From: Bifidobacterium breve
Lineage (GTDB): Bacteria > Actinomycetota > Actinomycetes > S36-B12 > UBA5976
Reading direction: 5' to 3'
Assembly: GCA_945866135.1 (NCBI GenBank)
Contig: CAMBGF010000007.1
Span: 1-32,346 of the forward strand
Length of the DNA: 32,346 nucleotides
The notes under the pieces are model-generated. The model was not told the origin of the DNA. It saw only the letters and a program-made list of their open reading frames with translations, and made no database searches. A program made the position numbers and the translations under genes. Every line of letters begins with the position of its first letter. The first letter of the stretch is position 1. Of the stretch, positions 17,949 through 27,343 are shown in pieces.

Positions 17949-19772
17949 ATGAGGGGAAGCGATGCTGGAATGCAATTGATACCAGCCTCGTTTGTAGCTA
18001 CCAGAAATTCTAGAAAATATACCTCAACCATATTTTGGGCGATTGGAATCGCGCTAATTGGCTTAGTTGGAAATGGATTGTCGCAGGCGCCTCAATTACT
18101 TCTTGCTAACTCACTGACATTACTTATTGGCGTTTTAGCGTTGCAGATTTTTAGTGGCAATAGCGGAATTTTAAGTTTTGGACATGTTGGATTTGTTGGG
18201 GTTTCGGCCTACACCACTGGCATTTTGTCGATGACCCCAGAGATTAAGAATGCTTCACTATCCTCGCTCCCTGTTTCATTGCAAGAAATATCCTTACCGT
18301 TTCCAGTTGCAATGATTTGTGGCGTAGTTGCTGCCACTTTGGTAGGAGTGCTTTCAGGCTTAGTCATTGCGCGACTGCGAGATTCAGCATCGATTGCATC
18401 CGTTGGAATTCTCATAATCATCCACGGAACATTAGTTGGGGCAGAAGATTTTACTCGCGGAAGTCAAACCTTTTTTGGAGTAGAGCGATTTACCAGTGTT
18501 CCGGTGGCAGCTTCGGTTGCAATTATTGCGCTAATTGTTGCGCGCTGGTTTAGAGATTCTCGAGTTGGACTTCACGTCCGGGCCTCTCGCGACGATGTAA
18601 TTTCAGCATCCAGTTCAGGCGTTCGGGTGCAACAAAGTCAATTCAAGGCTTGGGTTTTATCAGCGGCAGTTGCAGGCGGAATGGGCGCTTGCTATGCCGG
18701 TCTATTGGGCGCATTCTCGCCAAAAGATTTCTACTTCACATTAACTTTGACGATGCTAACTATGCTCATTGTTGGTGGCTCAGGCTCCGTTGCTGGCGCT
18801 GTAATTGGTGTGGCATTGGTCATGGCTGTAATTGAAAATTTGCGAAAAATTGGTGACAGTATCGGCTTATTCGGTCTAACTAATGCTGGATTAGCAGTCA
18901 TTATTTTGTTGACTTTATATTTGCGTCCAAAAGGCATCATGGGATTTCATGAGCCCGAGGAAATTGCAGCTTTTGGCGGCGAGGCACCCACACTAACTGA
19001 GCAAGACTTACCGGACGGAATAGTTTCTGCCTCCGAAGAAGTTCTATCAGTGACTGGTCTAACTAAAAAGTTCTCAGGATTAGTCGCTCTCGATGATGCC
19101 AAGATATTCGTGCAGCGGGGCAAAATTTCGGGGTTGATTGGTCCAAATGGATCAGGTAAGTCCACAATGGTCAACTGCATAACTGGAGTCACTAAGGCAG
19201 ATTCAGTAGTTATAAATTTGGGCCCCTTGCAAATTCATAAGGAGCATACTTGGCAGCGTGCCAGAGCCGGCCTTGGTAGAACTTTTCAAAACATCAGATT
19301 ATTTAGAAATCTCACAGTTTTAGACAATGTCGTCGTTGCCTGCATTTCAGCAGGTGAGTCAGTAAAGTCGGCAGATAAATCGGCTTTGGCATTGTTAAAT
19401 CAAGTGGGAGTCTTACATCACGCATATCGATTTGCTGGTGAACTTTCCTTCGGTGATCAACGAAGGGTTGAGATTGCTCGCGCGCTAGCACTTCGGCCAT
19501 CCGTTTTGTTGTTGGACGAACCGGCTGCTGGTATGAATCCTGCTGAATCCGCGGCGCTTCTTGCCCAGTTCCGGGAAATTATGAAAAGAGCTAATGCAGG
19601 GATGCTTTTAATTGATCATGATGTAACCCTAATTCGGTCAGCTTGCGATTCGTTGACTGTGCTTGATCACGGAAAAGTGATTGCGCAAGGTAATCCAGAA
19701 CAAGTTTTGTCCCTACCTGAAGTGCATGCTGCATATTTAGGCTGGGGCGATGAGCCATCGAATGATGACTAA
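17949..19772 (+). CDS. LIV-type ABC transporter permease-ATPase fusion (LivM-LivG); ORF track start is GTG 17913, ATG 17949 has the better ribosome-binding site
   Basis: N-terminal LivM-like membrane region (GNSGILSFGHVGFVGVSAYTTGIL, GGMGACYAGLLGAFSPKDF). C-terminal NBD with GPNGSGKST, LSFGDQRRVEIARAL, VLLLDEPAAGMNP. Confidence 0.93.
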   Translation: MRGSDAGMQLIPASFVATRNSRKYTSTIFWAIGIALIGLVGNGLSQAPQLLLANSLTLLIGVLALQIFSGNSGILSFGHVGFVGVSAYTTGILSMTPEIKNASLSSLPVSLQEISLPFPVAMICGVVAATLVGVLSGLVIARLRDSASIASVGILIIIHGTLVGAEDFTRGSQTFFGVERFTSVPVAASVAIIALIVARWFRDSRVGLHVRASRDDVISASSSGVRVQQSQFKAWVLSAAVAGGMGACYAGLLGAFSPKDFYFTLTLTMLTMLIVGGSGSVAGAVIGVALVMAVIENLRKIGDSIGLFGLTNAGLAVIILLTLYLRPKGIMGFHEPEEIAAFGGEAPTLTEQDLPDGIVSASEEVLSVTGLTKKFSGLVALDDAKIFVQRGKISGLIGPNGSGKSTMVNCITGVTKADSVVINLGPLQIHKEHTWQRARAGLGRTFQNIRLFRNLTVLDNVVVACISAGESVKSADKSALALLNQVGVLHHAYRFAGELSFGDQRRVEIARALALRPSVLLLDEPAAGMNPAESAALLAQFREIMKRANAGMLLIDHDVTLIRSACDSLTVLDHGKVIAQGNPEQVLSLPEVHAAYLGWGDEPSNDD

Positions 19773-19805
19773 TAACAAAACAAAAAAACGAAAGGTAGTG
19801 AACTA

Positions 19806-21038
19806 ATGAATCGAAAGACAGGACCTTTAAAGGTCTCGAAAACAATTGCAGGCTTGAGCGTAATCATGCTTCTGGCTGCGTGCTCAAGTGGCGCAAGTGA
19901 TGCCGGCTCGACTGAAGAGGCGGCAGCGCCAGCTGCTGGCGAAGCGTGCATAGTCAAAGTCGGAGTTGCAGGTGGCCAAACTGGTGGTCTTGCATATGCT
20001 GACGTTCCTCACCTTGAAGGATTTGAACTTTGGGCTGAACAAGTAAATGCCAATGGTGGTATCGACGGTAAATTTACCATTGAAACAATTGTTAAGGACT
20101 CTCGTTCTGACATTACGCAATCGGCAACTGTTGCTGCAGAGTTACTTGCTCAAGGCATCAGTATTTTGATTACTTCTGCTGATGCAGATCCAACGATTGC
20201 TGCTGGCGCGCTAGCACAAGCAGAAGGCGTGACTGCCGTATCTTGGTTTGGTTCCGCACCAATTGTTCAGTTGGCGGCAGGTGACCATGTGTTCTCTAAT
20301 GCATTTGGTGACAATACCCAAGCAAAGGTCTTAGCTGATCATGCAACTGAAATGGGATACCAGAATGCTTACACTTTGGGTTCACCAGATAGTTCATATA
20401 CAAAAATGCTTCCGGTTTACTTTGGCGAAGCGTTTGAAGCTAATGGTGGAAAAGTTGTAGGGGCAGGCAGTTTCTCTATGGGCCAAGCAAGCTTCAGCGT
20501 AATTGTTGATGAAATTAAAGCTCTTAGCCCAGCACCAGATGTGATCATGACACCGGCTTATGAGCCAGATTTCCCAACTTTCATTAAGGCGCTACGTGGT
20601 GCAGGAATCACTGCTGCTGTTCTTGGAACAGATGGCATCGATTCACCTACAACACTGGCACTTGCAGACATTGCTGAAGGTGTTACTTACACAACACCTG
20701 GTGTCTTGAAGAATGAAGGCGTCATGGGAACCTTCTTCACCGATTACAACGCAAAATACGGTAAAGATCCGGAAACTATTTACGCGGTAACCGGATACGA
20801 GTTGGGTCTAACTCTAGAAGCTGTAGTTACGCAAGCACAAAGTTGCGATGCTGATGCAATTTGGAAGGCTTGGGCAAACCTAGAAGGAGCGCAAGGAATA
20901 ACTGGCAAAATCAGTTACAAGGGTGGTGACGGTATGGCAATTCGCGAAATTGCCCTAATTGAGATCAAGAATAGTGAGCGATCTCTAATTGGTACCTTCT
21001 CGCCAGATCCAGCAACTGTTCCAAAGGCTCAGTTGTAA
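19806..21038 (+). CDS. LIV-type substrate-binding lipoprotein (periplasmic-binding protein type 1)
   Basis: Lipobox LLAAC after a signal peptide; HLEGFELWAEQVNANGGIDGKFTIETIVKDSRSDITQSATVAAELLAQG. Flanked by LIV ABC genes. Confidence 0.92.
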   Translation: MNRKTGPLKVSKTIAGLSVIMLLAACSSGASDAGSTEEAAAPAAGEACIVKVGVAGGQTGGLAYADVPHLEGFELWAEQVNANGGIDGKFTIETIVKDSRSDITQSATVAAELLAQGISILITSADADPTIAAGALAQAEGVTAVSWFGSAPIVQLAAGDHVFSNAFGDNTQAKVLADHATEMGYQNAYTLGSPDSSYTKMLPVYFGEAFEANGGKVVGAGSFSMGQASFSVIVDEIKALSPAPDVIMTPAYEPDFPTFIKALRGAGITAAVLGTDGIDSPTTLALADIAEGVTYTTPGVLKNEGVMGTFFTDYNAKYGKDPETIYAVTGYELGLTLEAVVTQAQSCDADAIWKAWANLEGAQGITGKISYKGGDGMAIREIALIEIKNSERSLIGTFSPDPATVPKAQL

Positions 21039-21040
21039 GA

Positions 21041-21748
21041 ATGAGTGATACCTTGCTGACGACCACAGGCTTAGCTGTTTCATATGGAGCAGTTAAGGCT
21101 GTGCGCGGCAGCGACCTCGAGGTCAAGGAGGGCGAAGTAGTCGCCCTCCTTGGCCCCAATGGGGCTGGTAAATCTTCTACCCTGCGCGCGATTGTTGGAC
21201 TTATCAAGTATCAAGGCTCAGTTACTTTTGCTGGTGAAGATTTGACCGGTGCGCCAACGGAACGCATTGTTTCGATGGGAATCTCGATGGTGCCAGAGGG
21301 GCGACGACTTTTTCCACAACTCACAGTTCGTGAGAATCTGCTTTTAGGCGCGCCTCGCAAAGCAAAAATTGACGCACTCTTTGATGAGTTATTAGAAAAA
21401 CTTCCAATTTTGCGTGAGCGATTAAATCAACAAGCTGGAACGCTTTCGGGTGGCGAACAACAACAAGTGGCACTTGCCCGAGCACTTATGTCCAAACCCA
21501 GACTTTTACTAATTGATGAACCCTCACTTGGGTTAGCTCCAACCATTGTCGATGCGGTTTATCAGATACTTGCCGATTTGCGAAAAACTGGACTTGCGAT
21601 GGTAATTGTTGAGCAAGAAGTTATGCGTGTATTGAAATTTGCAGATCGGGCATATGCGATGACTACTGGACAAATTGCTCTTCAGGGACGTGCAGAAGAT
21701 CTATTAGCTTCAAATGAAATTAAAAAAGTTTACTTAGGTGGTGCATAG
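21041..21748 (+). CDS. LIV-type ABC transporter ATP-binding protein (LivF-like)
   Basis: GPNGAGKSSTLRAIVGL, LSGGEQQQVALARAL, LLLIDEPSLGLAP. Confidence 0.94.
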   Translation: MSDTLLTTTGLAVSYGAVKAVRGSDLEVKEGEVVALLGPNGAGKSSTLRAIVGLIKYQGSVTFAGEDLTGAPTERIVSMGISMVPEGRRLFPQLTVRENLLLGAPRKAKIDALFDELLEKLPILRERLNQQAGTLSGGEQQQVALARALMSKPRLLLIDEPSLGLAPTIVDAVYQILADLRKTGLAMVIVEQEVMRVLKFADRAYAMTTGQIALQGRAEDLLASNEIKKVYLGGA

Positions 21749-21751
21749 TTT

Positions 21752-22639
21752 GTGGATGCACTGATCTCCTATTTAGTTAATGTCATTTCCTTAGGTGGGA
21801 CCTATGCGCTCCTGGCCCTTGGTTTAGCTGTTGTTTTCAGCGTGCTCGGTTTGATTAATTTTGCTCATGGCGAATTGATGACATTGACAGGTTATGTCTT
21901 GCTTGCCGGAATACTTACTGGACAGCAATTTTGGGTTGCCGTTTTAATTGCAGTACTAGCGTGTGGCTTGGCAGCGGTGTTAATGGAGTTTGCAGCATTT
22001 AGACCTGTTCGTAATGCAAGTGGTGCCACGCTACTCATGACAAGTTTTGCCGTGTCTATGCTTTTACAAGTGTTATTTCAAAATGGAATTTCGGCAAGAG
22101 GTCAAGCAATTCCAGTTCCACCATGGCTAACAACTTCAATTTCAATTGGTAATTCCCAGATTTCAAAAGTTCAAGTAATGTCAATCACGATTGGAATTTT
22201 GGCACTAATTGCCCTCAAAATATTTTTTGATCGTAGTTATTGGGGCTGGGCAATTCGCGCGGCTGCCGATGACTTCGAAGTAGTAGGGCTTATGGGAATT
22301 AAGGCTTCGCGATTAATTTCATTTGCATTCCTGCTTTCCGGCCTGTTAGCCGGTATTGCTGGTGTGCTGTGGGTAGTTCAACGCGGCTCGGTGGATCCAC
22401 TAATGGGATTCAAACCAGTTTTAGCAGCTTTTATCGTGGCAGTAATTGGTGGACTTGGAAGTCTCACTGGCGCAGTCGCAGGTGGATTCATATTGAGCGC
22501 AATTGAAATCGCACTACAGACTTGGTTACCTGCTGGTGTCATGCCTTATCGCGATGCAATTACCTACACGGTTGTTGTCATTATTCTTTCATTTTTCCCA
22601 AATGGTATTTTTGGTAAACGCGACCAGGAAAAGGTGTAA
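21752..22639 (+). CDS. LIV-type ABC transporter permease (LivH-like)
   Basis: LGGTYALLALGLAVVFSVLGLINFAHGELMTLTGY; multiple TM segments; GTG start. Confidence 0.94.
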   Translation: MDALISYLVNVISLGGTYALLALGLAVVFSVLGLINFAHGELMTLTGYVLLAGILTGQQFWVAVLIAVLACGLAAVLMEFAAFRPVRNASGATLLMTSFAVSMLLQVLFQNGISARGQAIPVPPWLTTSISIGNSQISKVQVMSITIGILALIALKIFFDRSYWGWAIRAAADDFEVVGLMGIKASRLISFAFLLSGLLAGIAGVLWVVQRGSVDPLMGFKPVLAAFIVAVIGGLGSLTGAVAGGFILSAIEIALQTWLPAGVMPYRDAITYTVVVIILSFFPNGIFGKRDQEKV

Positions 22640-22641
22640 TT

Positions 22642-23400
22642 TTGTGTCGGTTATTTGCTTGGCATTCCAATGAAGAAATTTCCTTAGCGCAAGCACTCGG
22701 TGAAGATTTCCCCACTTTTACGCAGTTAAGTTCTTTACATCGTGATGGTTGGGGTATGGCCATTAAGAATCTTGACGAGATTAAAGTTGAGCGGGATGTA
22801 AAGGCAGCAATTGATTCAAGTTTGTACGCAAACGTATCTGTAAACCTCGTTTCATCGGATGCAATTACGCACTTGCGGTGGGCGACTGAAGATATTTCAG
22901 TTTGTATTCCAAATACCCATCCATTCATTAAGCAAGGTCCAAATAGTCCGATAGCGTTTTGTCATAATGGCGGCGTTGCAAGAGGGGCGCAGCTCACATC
23001 ACTAATAGCTGATGACTTGCTTGGCGAACTCGAGGGTGATACCGACAGTGAACAATACTTTGCGGCATTAATTACTAAACTTCGCGAATCTAATGGAGAT
23101 TTCGTAATGGCTTATAAAGAATTAGTCAAAGATCTAGCACCGATTCATTACACCTCGGTAAATGCCTTGATTTTGACGCCAGAAGAACTAGTAATAGTTT
23201 GCCAGCACAAGCCAGAAAATCTTTCCACAGATCTCGAAGCCGATTATTACGAGTTGTTTTGGCAAACAACTAACGACATCACGTCTGCCTGGTCATCTGG
23301 AATTAGACCTGACTCTCCCAACTTTCATAATTTAAAAAATGGATCACTACTTCACATAGATACAAACACGGGAGTAGCCACTACTCATGAAATCGGATAA
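22642..23400 (+). CDS. Class II glutamine amidotransferase, EgtC-like
   Basis: TTG start giving MCRLFAWHS with Cys2 nucleophile; SSLHRDGWGMAI; THLRWATEDIS...NTHPF...FCHNGGV. Confidence 0.88.
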   Translation: MCRLFAWHSNEEISLAQALGEDFPTFTQLSSLHRDGWGMAIKNLDEIKVERDVKAAIDSSLYANVSVNLVSSDAITHLRWATEDISVCIPNTHPFIKQGPNSPIAFCHNGGVARGAQLTSLIADDLLGELEGDTDSEQYFAALITKLRESNGDFVMAYKELVKDLAPIHYTSVNALILTPEELVIVCQHKPENLSTDLEADYYELFWQTTNDITSAWSSGIRPDSPNFHNLKNGSLLHIDTNTGVATTHEIG

Positions 23401-24751
23401 CTTAGAGGCTTCATTTGCTTCAGGAATTAATCCGTTGGTTCAAGACTTTTTAACGCGAGATGCAGCAAGTGTTGCGGGTGTAGAAAAGTTAAGGTTTTAC
23501 CCACTTGTCGTAGAGTCGGGAACCGGAACAATTTTGACAGAGCCAGGGGGTCGCAAACTCTTAGATTTTTCAAGTAGTTGGACAGCTGGTGGCCTTGGCT
23601 ATGGCAATCCCACAGTTACCAAAGCGATTATTGAAGCCGCAACAAATCCACCGGGCTTTGGTGGCATTTCAGCAATCCATCCCGACTTGATCAAATTCGC
23701 AGAATTACTTATTTCAATCGTCCCAGGCGAGAGCGACAGGCGTGTGTATATCGGGGTTACCGGCTCGGATGCAAACGATGTTGTACTCAGAGCTTGCAAA
23801 GTAAATACCGGAAAGTCTCGCGTCATTACCTTTGAAAATAGCTACCACGGCGGTGTCGGGTTTGCTATGGGCGTGTCAGGTGTCCATGTTGGAACAAATG
23901 CCACTGCGGCAGATGGTGCAGTATTCATTCCTTATCCTGATCCATTTCGCCCGCACCTGGGAAACATTACAGATTCAGTCGCAGATTCATTGCAGCGCAT
24001 CAAAAGCGAATTTGAAGTTGGTGATGTCGCCTGCTTGATCATGGAACCAATTCAATCAGACGGTGGATTAATAGTGCCACCAGCTGGATTCATAAAAGCA
24101 GTCGCAAATCTTTGTAAAGATTTTGATGTCCTGTTTATATGTGATGAAGTGAAAGTTGGGCTTGGCAGAACCGGAATGTTGCACGCATTTCAACGGGATG
24201 ATGTTGTTCCTGACATTGTGACTTTCGGAAAGATGTTAGGCGGCGGATTGCCATTGTCGGCAGCCGTTGGGCCAGCAAGAATTCTTGATGGACCGGTAGG
24301 TTCCGCTTTATTGACTGCTGCGGGCAACCCAATTTGTGTCGCGGCAGGAATTGCTGCATTAGAAGTCATTGTTTCTCAAGACCTATCTAACCAAGCCGAA
24401 AAGGCTGGTAAAAAACTTCGCAAAATCTTTAGTGAAAAAGTAATTGAGCTTGACATTTCTGATGTGGTTGGAGATGTCCGTGGTCACGGACTTGCTATAG
24501 GTATTGATTTGGTAACCGACCCAGATTCAAAAAATCGAAATAGTGAGCTAGCCCGAAAATCTGTTTATCGCGCCTGGGAACTAGGTGTCGTCATCTACTA
24601 CGTTGGCACGAATGTATTAGAAATCACCCCACCACTAACAATTCAAGACCACGAGATAGAGCAGGGTATTGGCCTGATTGCCCAAGCAATTGCGGATGCT
24701 AAAGCAGGCCTTGTAACTGATGAGATGGTTGCTGCCTTTACTGGTTGGTAG
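23387..24751 (+). CDS. Class III PLP-dependent aminotransferase-family enzyme (transaminase or epimerase)
   Basis: TGSDANDVVLRACKVNTGKSRVITFENSYHGG, FICDEVKVGLGRTG, FGKMLGGGLPLSAAVG (PLP Lys). Overlaps the upstream gene by 14 nt. Confidence 0.92.
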   Translation: MKSDNLEASFASGINPLVQDFLTRDAASVAGVEKLRFYPLVVESGTGTILTEPGGRKLLDFSSSWTAGGLGYGNPTVTKAIIEAATNPPGFGGISAIHPDLIKFAELLISIVPGESDRRVYIGVTGSDANDVVLRACKVNTGKSRVITFENSYHGGVGFAMGVSGVHVGTNATAADGAVFIPYPDPFRPHLGNITDSVADSLQRIKSEFEVGDVACLIMEPIQSDGGLIVPPAGFIKAVANLCKDFDVLFICDEVKVGLGRTGMLHAFQRDDVVPDIVTFGKMLGGGLPLSAAVGPARILDGPVGSALLTAAGNPICVAAGIAALEVIVSQDLSNQAEKAGKKLRKIFSEKVIELDISDVVGDVRGHGLAIGIDLVTDPDSKNRNSELARKSVYRAWELGVVIYYVGTNVLEITPPLTIQDHEIEQGIGLIAQAIADAKAGLVTDEMVAAFTGW

Positions 24752-24774
24752 CGTGACTGAGATATAGTCATGGA

Positions 24775-25581
24775 ATGCGCGCAAAATTCTGGCTTATAGC
24801 CATAAGTGGAATCAGCTTTCTGGTTGCATTAATTATTGCTGCTCAAGTTTCAAGCTCATTTCAGAACTTATTTTCAAGCAGTTCCACTTCGGCAACCCAA
24901 ATTGGATGTCAGCAAACTATAACTATTGGCAAATCAGTAGCCGGTACAGAAATTGAAGCCTGCCAGATTGCGGGTTCTTCAATCGATTCGCAAAATGCTC
25001 TCCTTGTTATTGGCACGATTCACGGCAACGAACCAGATGGCATTCGAGTAGTGGATGAGTTGCTGAAGAATCCAGCTCCTGAAGGCACAGAAATTTGGGT
25101 TATACGCGACGGTAATCCTGATGGCTCAGAACTAGTAACAAGACGCAACGCAAACAAAGTCGACATAAATCGAAACTTTCCAATCAAGTGGCTGGCATCA
25201 GATCCAAGCCTTCGAACTTACAGCGGACCAAGTCCGGCCAGCGAGCCAGAGACTGTTGCACTAATGAACGCCGTTCAGAAAATTAAACCCACTCGGATCG
25301 TGGTTTTCCACCAGCCTTTTGACCAAATTGATTGCCCGCCCGAGCGAACCACGCAGATAAGCGATCGCCTATCTGGGCTAACTGGTTACCGCTCAGAATG
25401 TATTCCAGGAGAAAAATCTGGATCAGTTACCAACTCTTACACTGGAACTTTCACGATCTGGGTCAACAGTACATTTCCTAAAACTACAGCGCTTACTTTC
25501 GAACTGGGATTAACAACAATGGATGAGAAAATCAAAACTATTTCAAAAGCGCTTCGAACCATAGCCCCTGAGGTGCCATAA
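24775..25581 (+). CDS. M14-family zinc carboxypeptidase / murein-peptide-amidase-like, N-terminal signal anchor
   Basis: N-term TM (FWLIAISGISFLVALIIAA); GTIHGNEPDG (HxxE), DGNPDGSELVTRRNANKVDINRNFP, VVFHQPFD, ALTFELG. Confidence 0.87.
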   Translation: MRAKFWLIAISGISFLVALIIAAQVSSSFQNLFSSSSTSATQIGCQQTITIGKSVAGTEIEACQIAGSSIDSQNALLVIGTIHGNEPDGIRVVDELLKNPAPEGTEIWVIRDGNPDGSELVTRRNANKVDINRNFPIKWLASDPSLRTYSGPSPASEPETVALMNAVQKIKPTRIVVFHQPFDQIDCPPERTTQISDRLSGLTGYRSECIPGEKSGSVTNSYTGTFTIWVNSTFPKTTALTFELGLTTMDEKIKTISKALRTIAPEVP

Positions 25582-25600
25582 TTGCGCCTAGAGGTGCGTT

Positions 25601-27343
25601 GTGAAAATTTCTGATCATGAATTCATGTCAAGAGAATTGCCGCAAGGTAGTGCGCTAGTTGCCCAAGGTCGTGAACTAGGGAAGCAACTAACTATGGGCG
25701 TTAGTAATTTCTGTAAATTTCATGGAGTTAAATCTGAGCTCGAGTACAAACAGAAAATGGCTCGTGAAGGCAGAACTATGACCGCTCTAACTATCGGTTT
25801 AACTGACTGGCCAGAGACAAAAAAAGGTCTGCAATACATTCAGCAAGAATCTGCTGACCGGGGCTTTTACATTGACAGATTCATAATTGCGTTAGACAGA
25901 CGAATGGGTTTGCCAGCAGCTATGCGAGCCGCAGCAATAAAGGAAACAGGCCCGATGTTGAACTCTGATCAAGAGTGGCTGGAAGTGGCACAGTCCGTTC
26001 AAATCCAGCCCCACATGGGCGACATGATGATCGGTTCACCAGCATCACTTGATAACACTCGCAGGGCGCTTGAAGCTGGCGTAAATTACATTGGAAATCT
26101 GTCCCAGTTTGCTTGGAAATATCCAGGCTGGCCCGGCGATGATGTAGCGCAAATGAGTGAAGTTGTTACAGCCCTTGGTTTGATGGCGAGCAAGGCCGAT
26201 GAAGGCGCAGTTGTTCACTCGTATTTAGATGATGGCTTTCCGGCGCAGTTTGGTGATTATTCCTCATACCTAGGATGGGCAAAATTCGAGCGTTATGTTG
26301 TCGAGGATCTAATCGGGGCAAAATTAGCTCACGCTTACGGCGGGCTTACACATGACCCAATAACTAAAACCATTGTCACGATGGCAATTGAGTCACTTCG
26401 ACCAGATGATGTTTGCTCATCCTTTTACTTTGGTAACACGACGCACTACACGCAAAACATCGAGAGTAATTACGGCGTATTAGGTATTGACGTGCTTTAC
26501 ATGATGTTGGCAGATCGCCGCTTAAGAGCAGGTTCATCGATAATGCCCGTACCCGTAACTGAGGCAATTAGAGTGCCAACGCCTGAAGAAATTATCGACG
26601 TTCAAACTATTGCGCATAACACCAAGGCCAAACTTGATTCAATATACGCAGTTACAAATTGGCAATCCCTTGAGGCTACGAGCCAAGAATTAGTAGCGAA
26701 TGGAAATCGATTTTTCGATAATTTGATCAATGGATTGGCAGACCTTGGAACTGACATTAAAGATCCATTGCAACTCTTGCTCGCAGTGCGAAGGTTGGGG
26801 CCTAGCGCAATCGAAAAGAAATTTGGAGTAGGAACTCCTACCGAAGACCCACTTTTCGATGGCTACGAACCTCTGGTGCCCACTAATGTCTTGCAGGATT
26901 TTCTTGCTGAACGAACAAAAATTCGGGCAGCGGTTCGGCCAAGCAACTGGATTTTGAATAAATCTCACAAACCAGTAATTGCCTCCAGTGATGTTCATGA
27001 AATTGGCATGAGATTAGTTATCGATGCTGTTGAAAGCCTGGACATCAAGCCAGTAATCGGAACGGTTGGAATTGATCCCGATGAGTTAGCGGAACTTGCC
27101 CTGCAAGAAAATGCAACCGCCGTCTTAATCTCAACTCATAATGGAATGGCGCTAAGTTTTGCCCAGAATTTGCTTGCCGAACTTTTGCTCCGAGACATAT
27201 CGCCCCAGGTAATTATTGGTGGGCGCCTAAATCAGGAAATTGAAGGTTTCGACATGCCAGTTGATGTGACCGAAGAGTTAAAGGCTTTAGGAATAGATAT
27301 TTGCTTAGACCTGAAGGACCTCGCCAAAATAATTAAAAACTAA
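25601..27343 (+). CDS. Putative cobalamin-dependent mutase: TIM-barrel-like N-terminal region fused to C-terminal B12-binding domain
   Basis: C-terminal SSDVHEIGMRLVIDAVESLDIKPVIGTVGIDPDELAELALQENATAVLISTHNG...QVIIGGRLNQ has the DxHxxG base-off motif and B12-domain spacing. N-term IQPHMGDMMIGSPASLDNTRRALEAGVNYIGNLSQF loosely resembles glutamate-mutase E-type barrels. Confidence 0.72.
   Translation: MKISDHEFMSRELPQGSALVAQGRELGKQLTMGVSNFCKFHGVKSELEYKQKMAREGRTMTALTIGLTDWPETKKGLQYIQQESADRGFYIDRFIIALDRRMGLPAAMRAAAIKETGPMLNSDQEWLEVAQSVQIQPHMGDMMIGSPASLDNTRRALEAGVNYIGNLSQFAWKYPGWPGDDVAQMSEVVTALGLMASKADEGAVVHSYLDDGFPAQFGDYSSYLGWAKFERYVVEDLIGAKLAHAYGGLTHDPITKTIVTMAIESLRPDDVCSSFYFGNTTHYTQNIESNYGVLGIDVLYMMLADRRLRAGSSIMPVPVTEAIRVPTPEEIIDVQTIAHNTKAKLDSIYAVTNWQSLEATSQELVANGNRFFDNLINGLADLGTDIKDPLQLLLAVRRLGPSAIEKKFGVGTPTEDPLFDGYEPLVPTNVLQDFLAERTKIRAAVRPSNWILNKSHKPVIASSDVHEIGMRLVIDAVESLDIKPVIGTVGIDPDELAELALQENATAVLISTHNGMALSFAQNLLAELLLRDISPQVIIGGRLNQEIEGFDMPVDVTEELKALGIDICLDLKDLAKIIKN

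Noticed and set aside
25582-25600. Cobalamin riboswitch upstream of the B12-binding protein gene
   Set aside because: The gap is only 19 bp, and I saw no B12-box-like structure before the transporter operon either.
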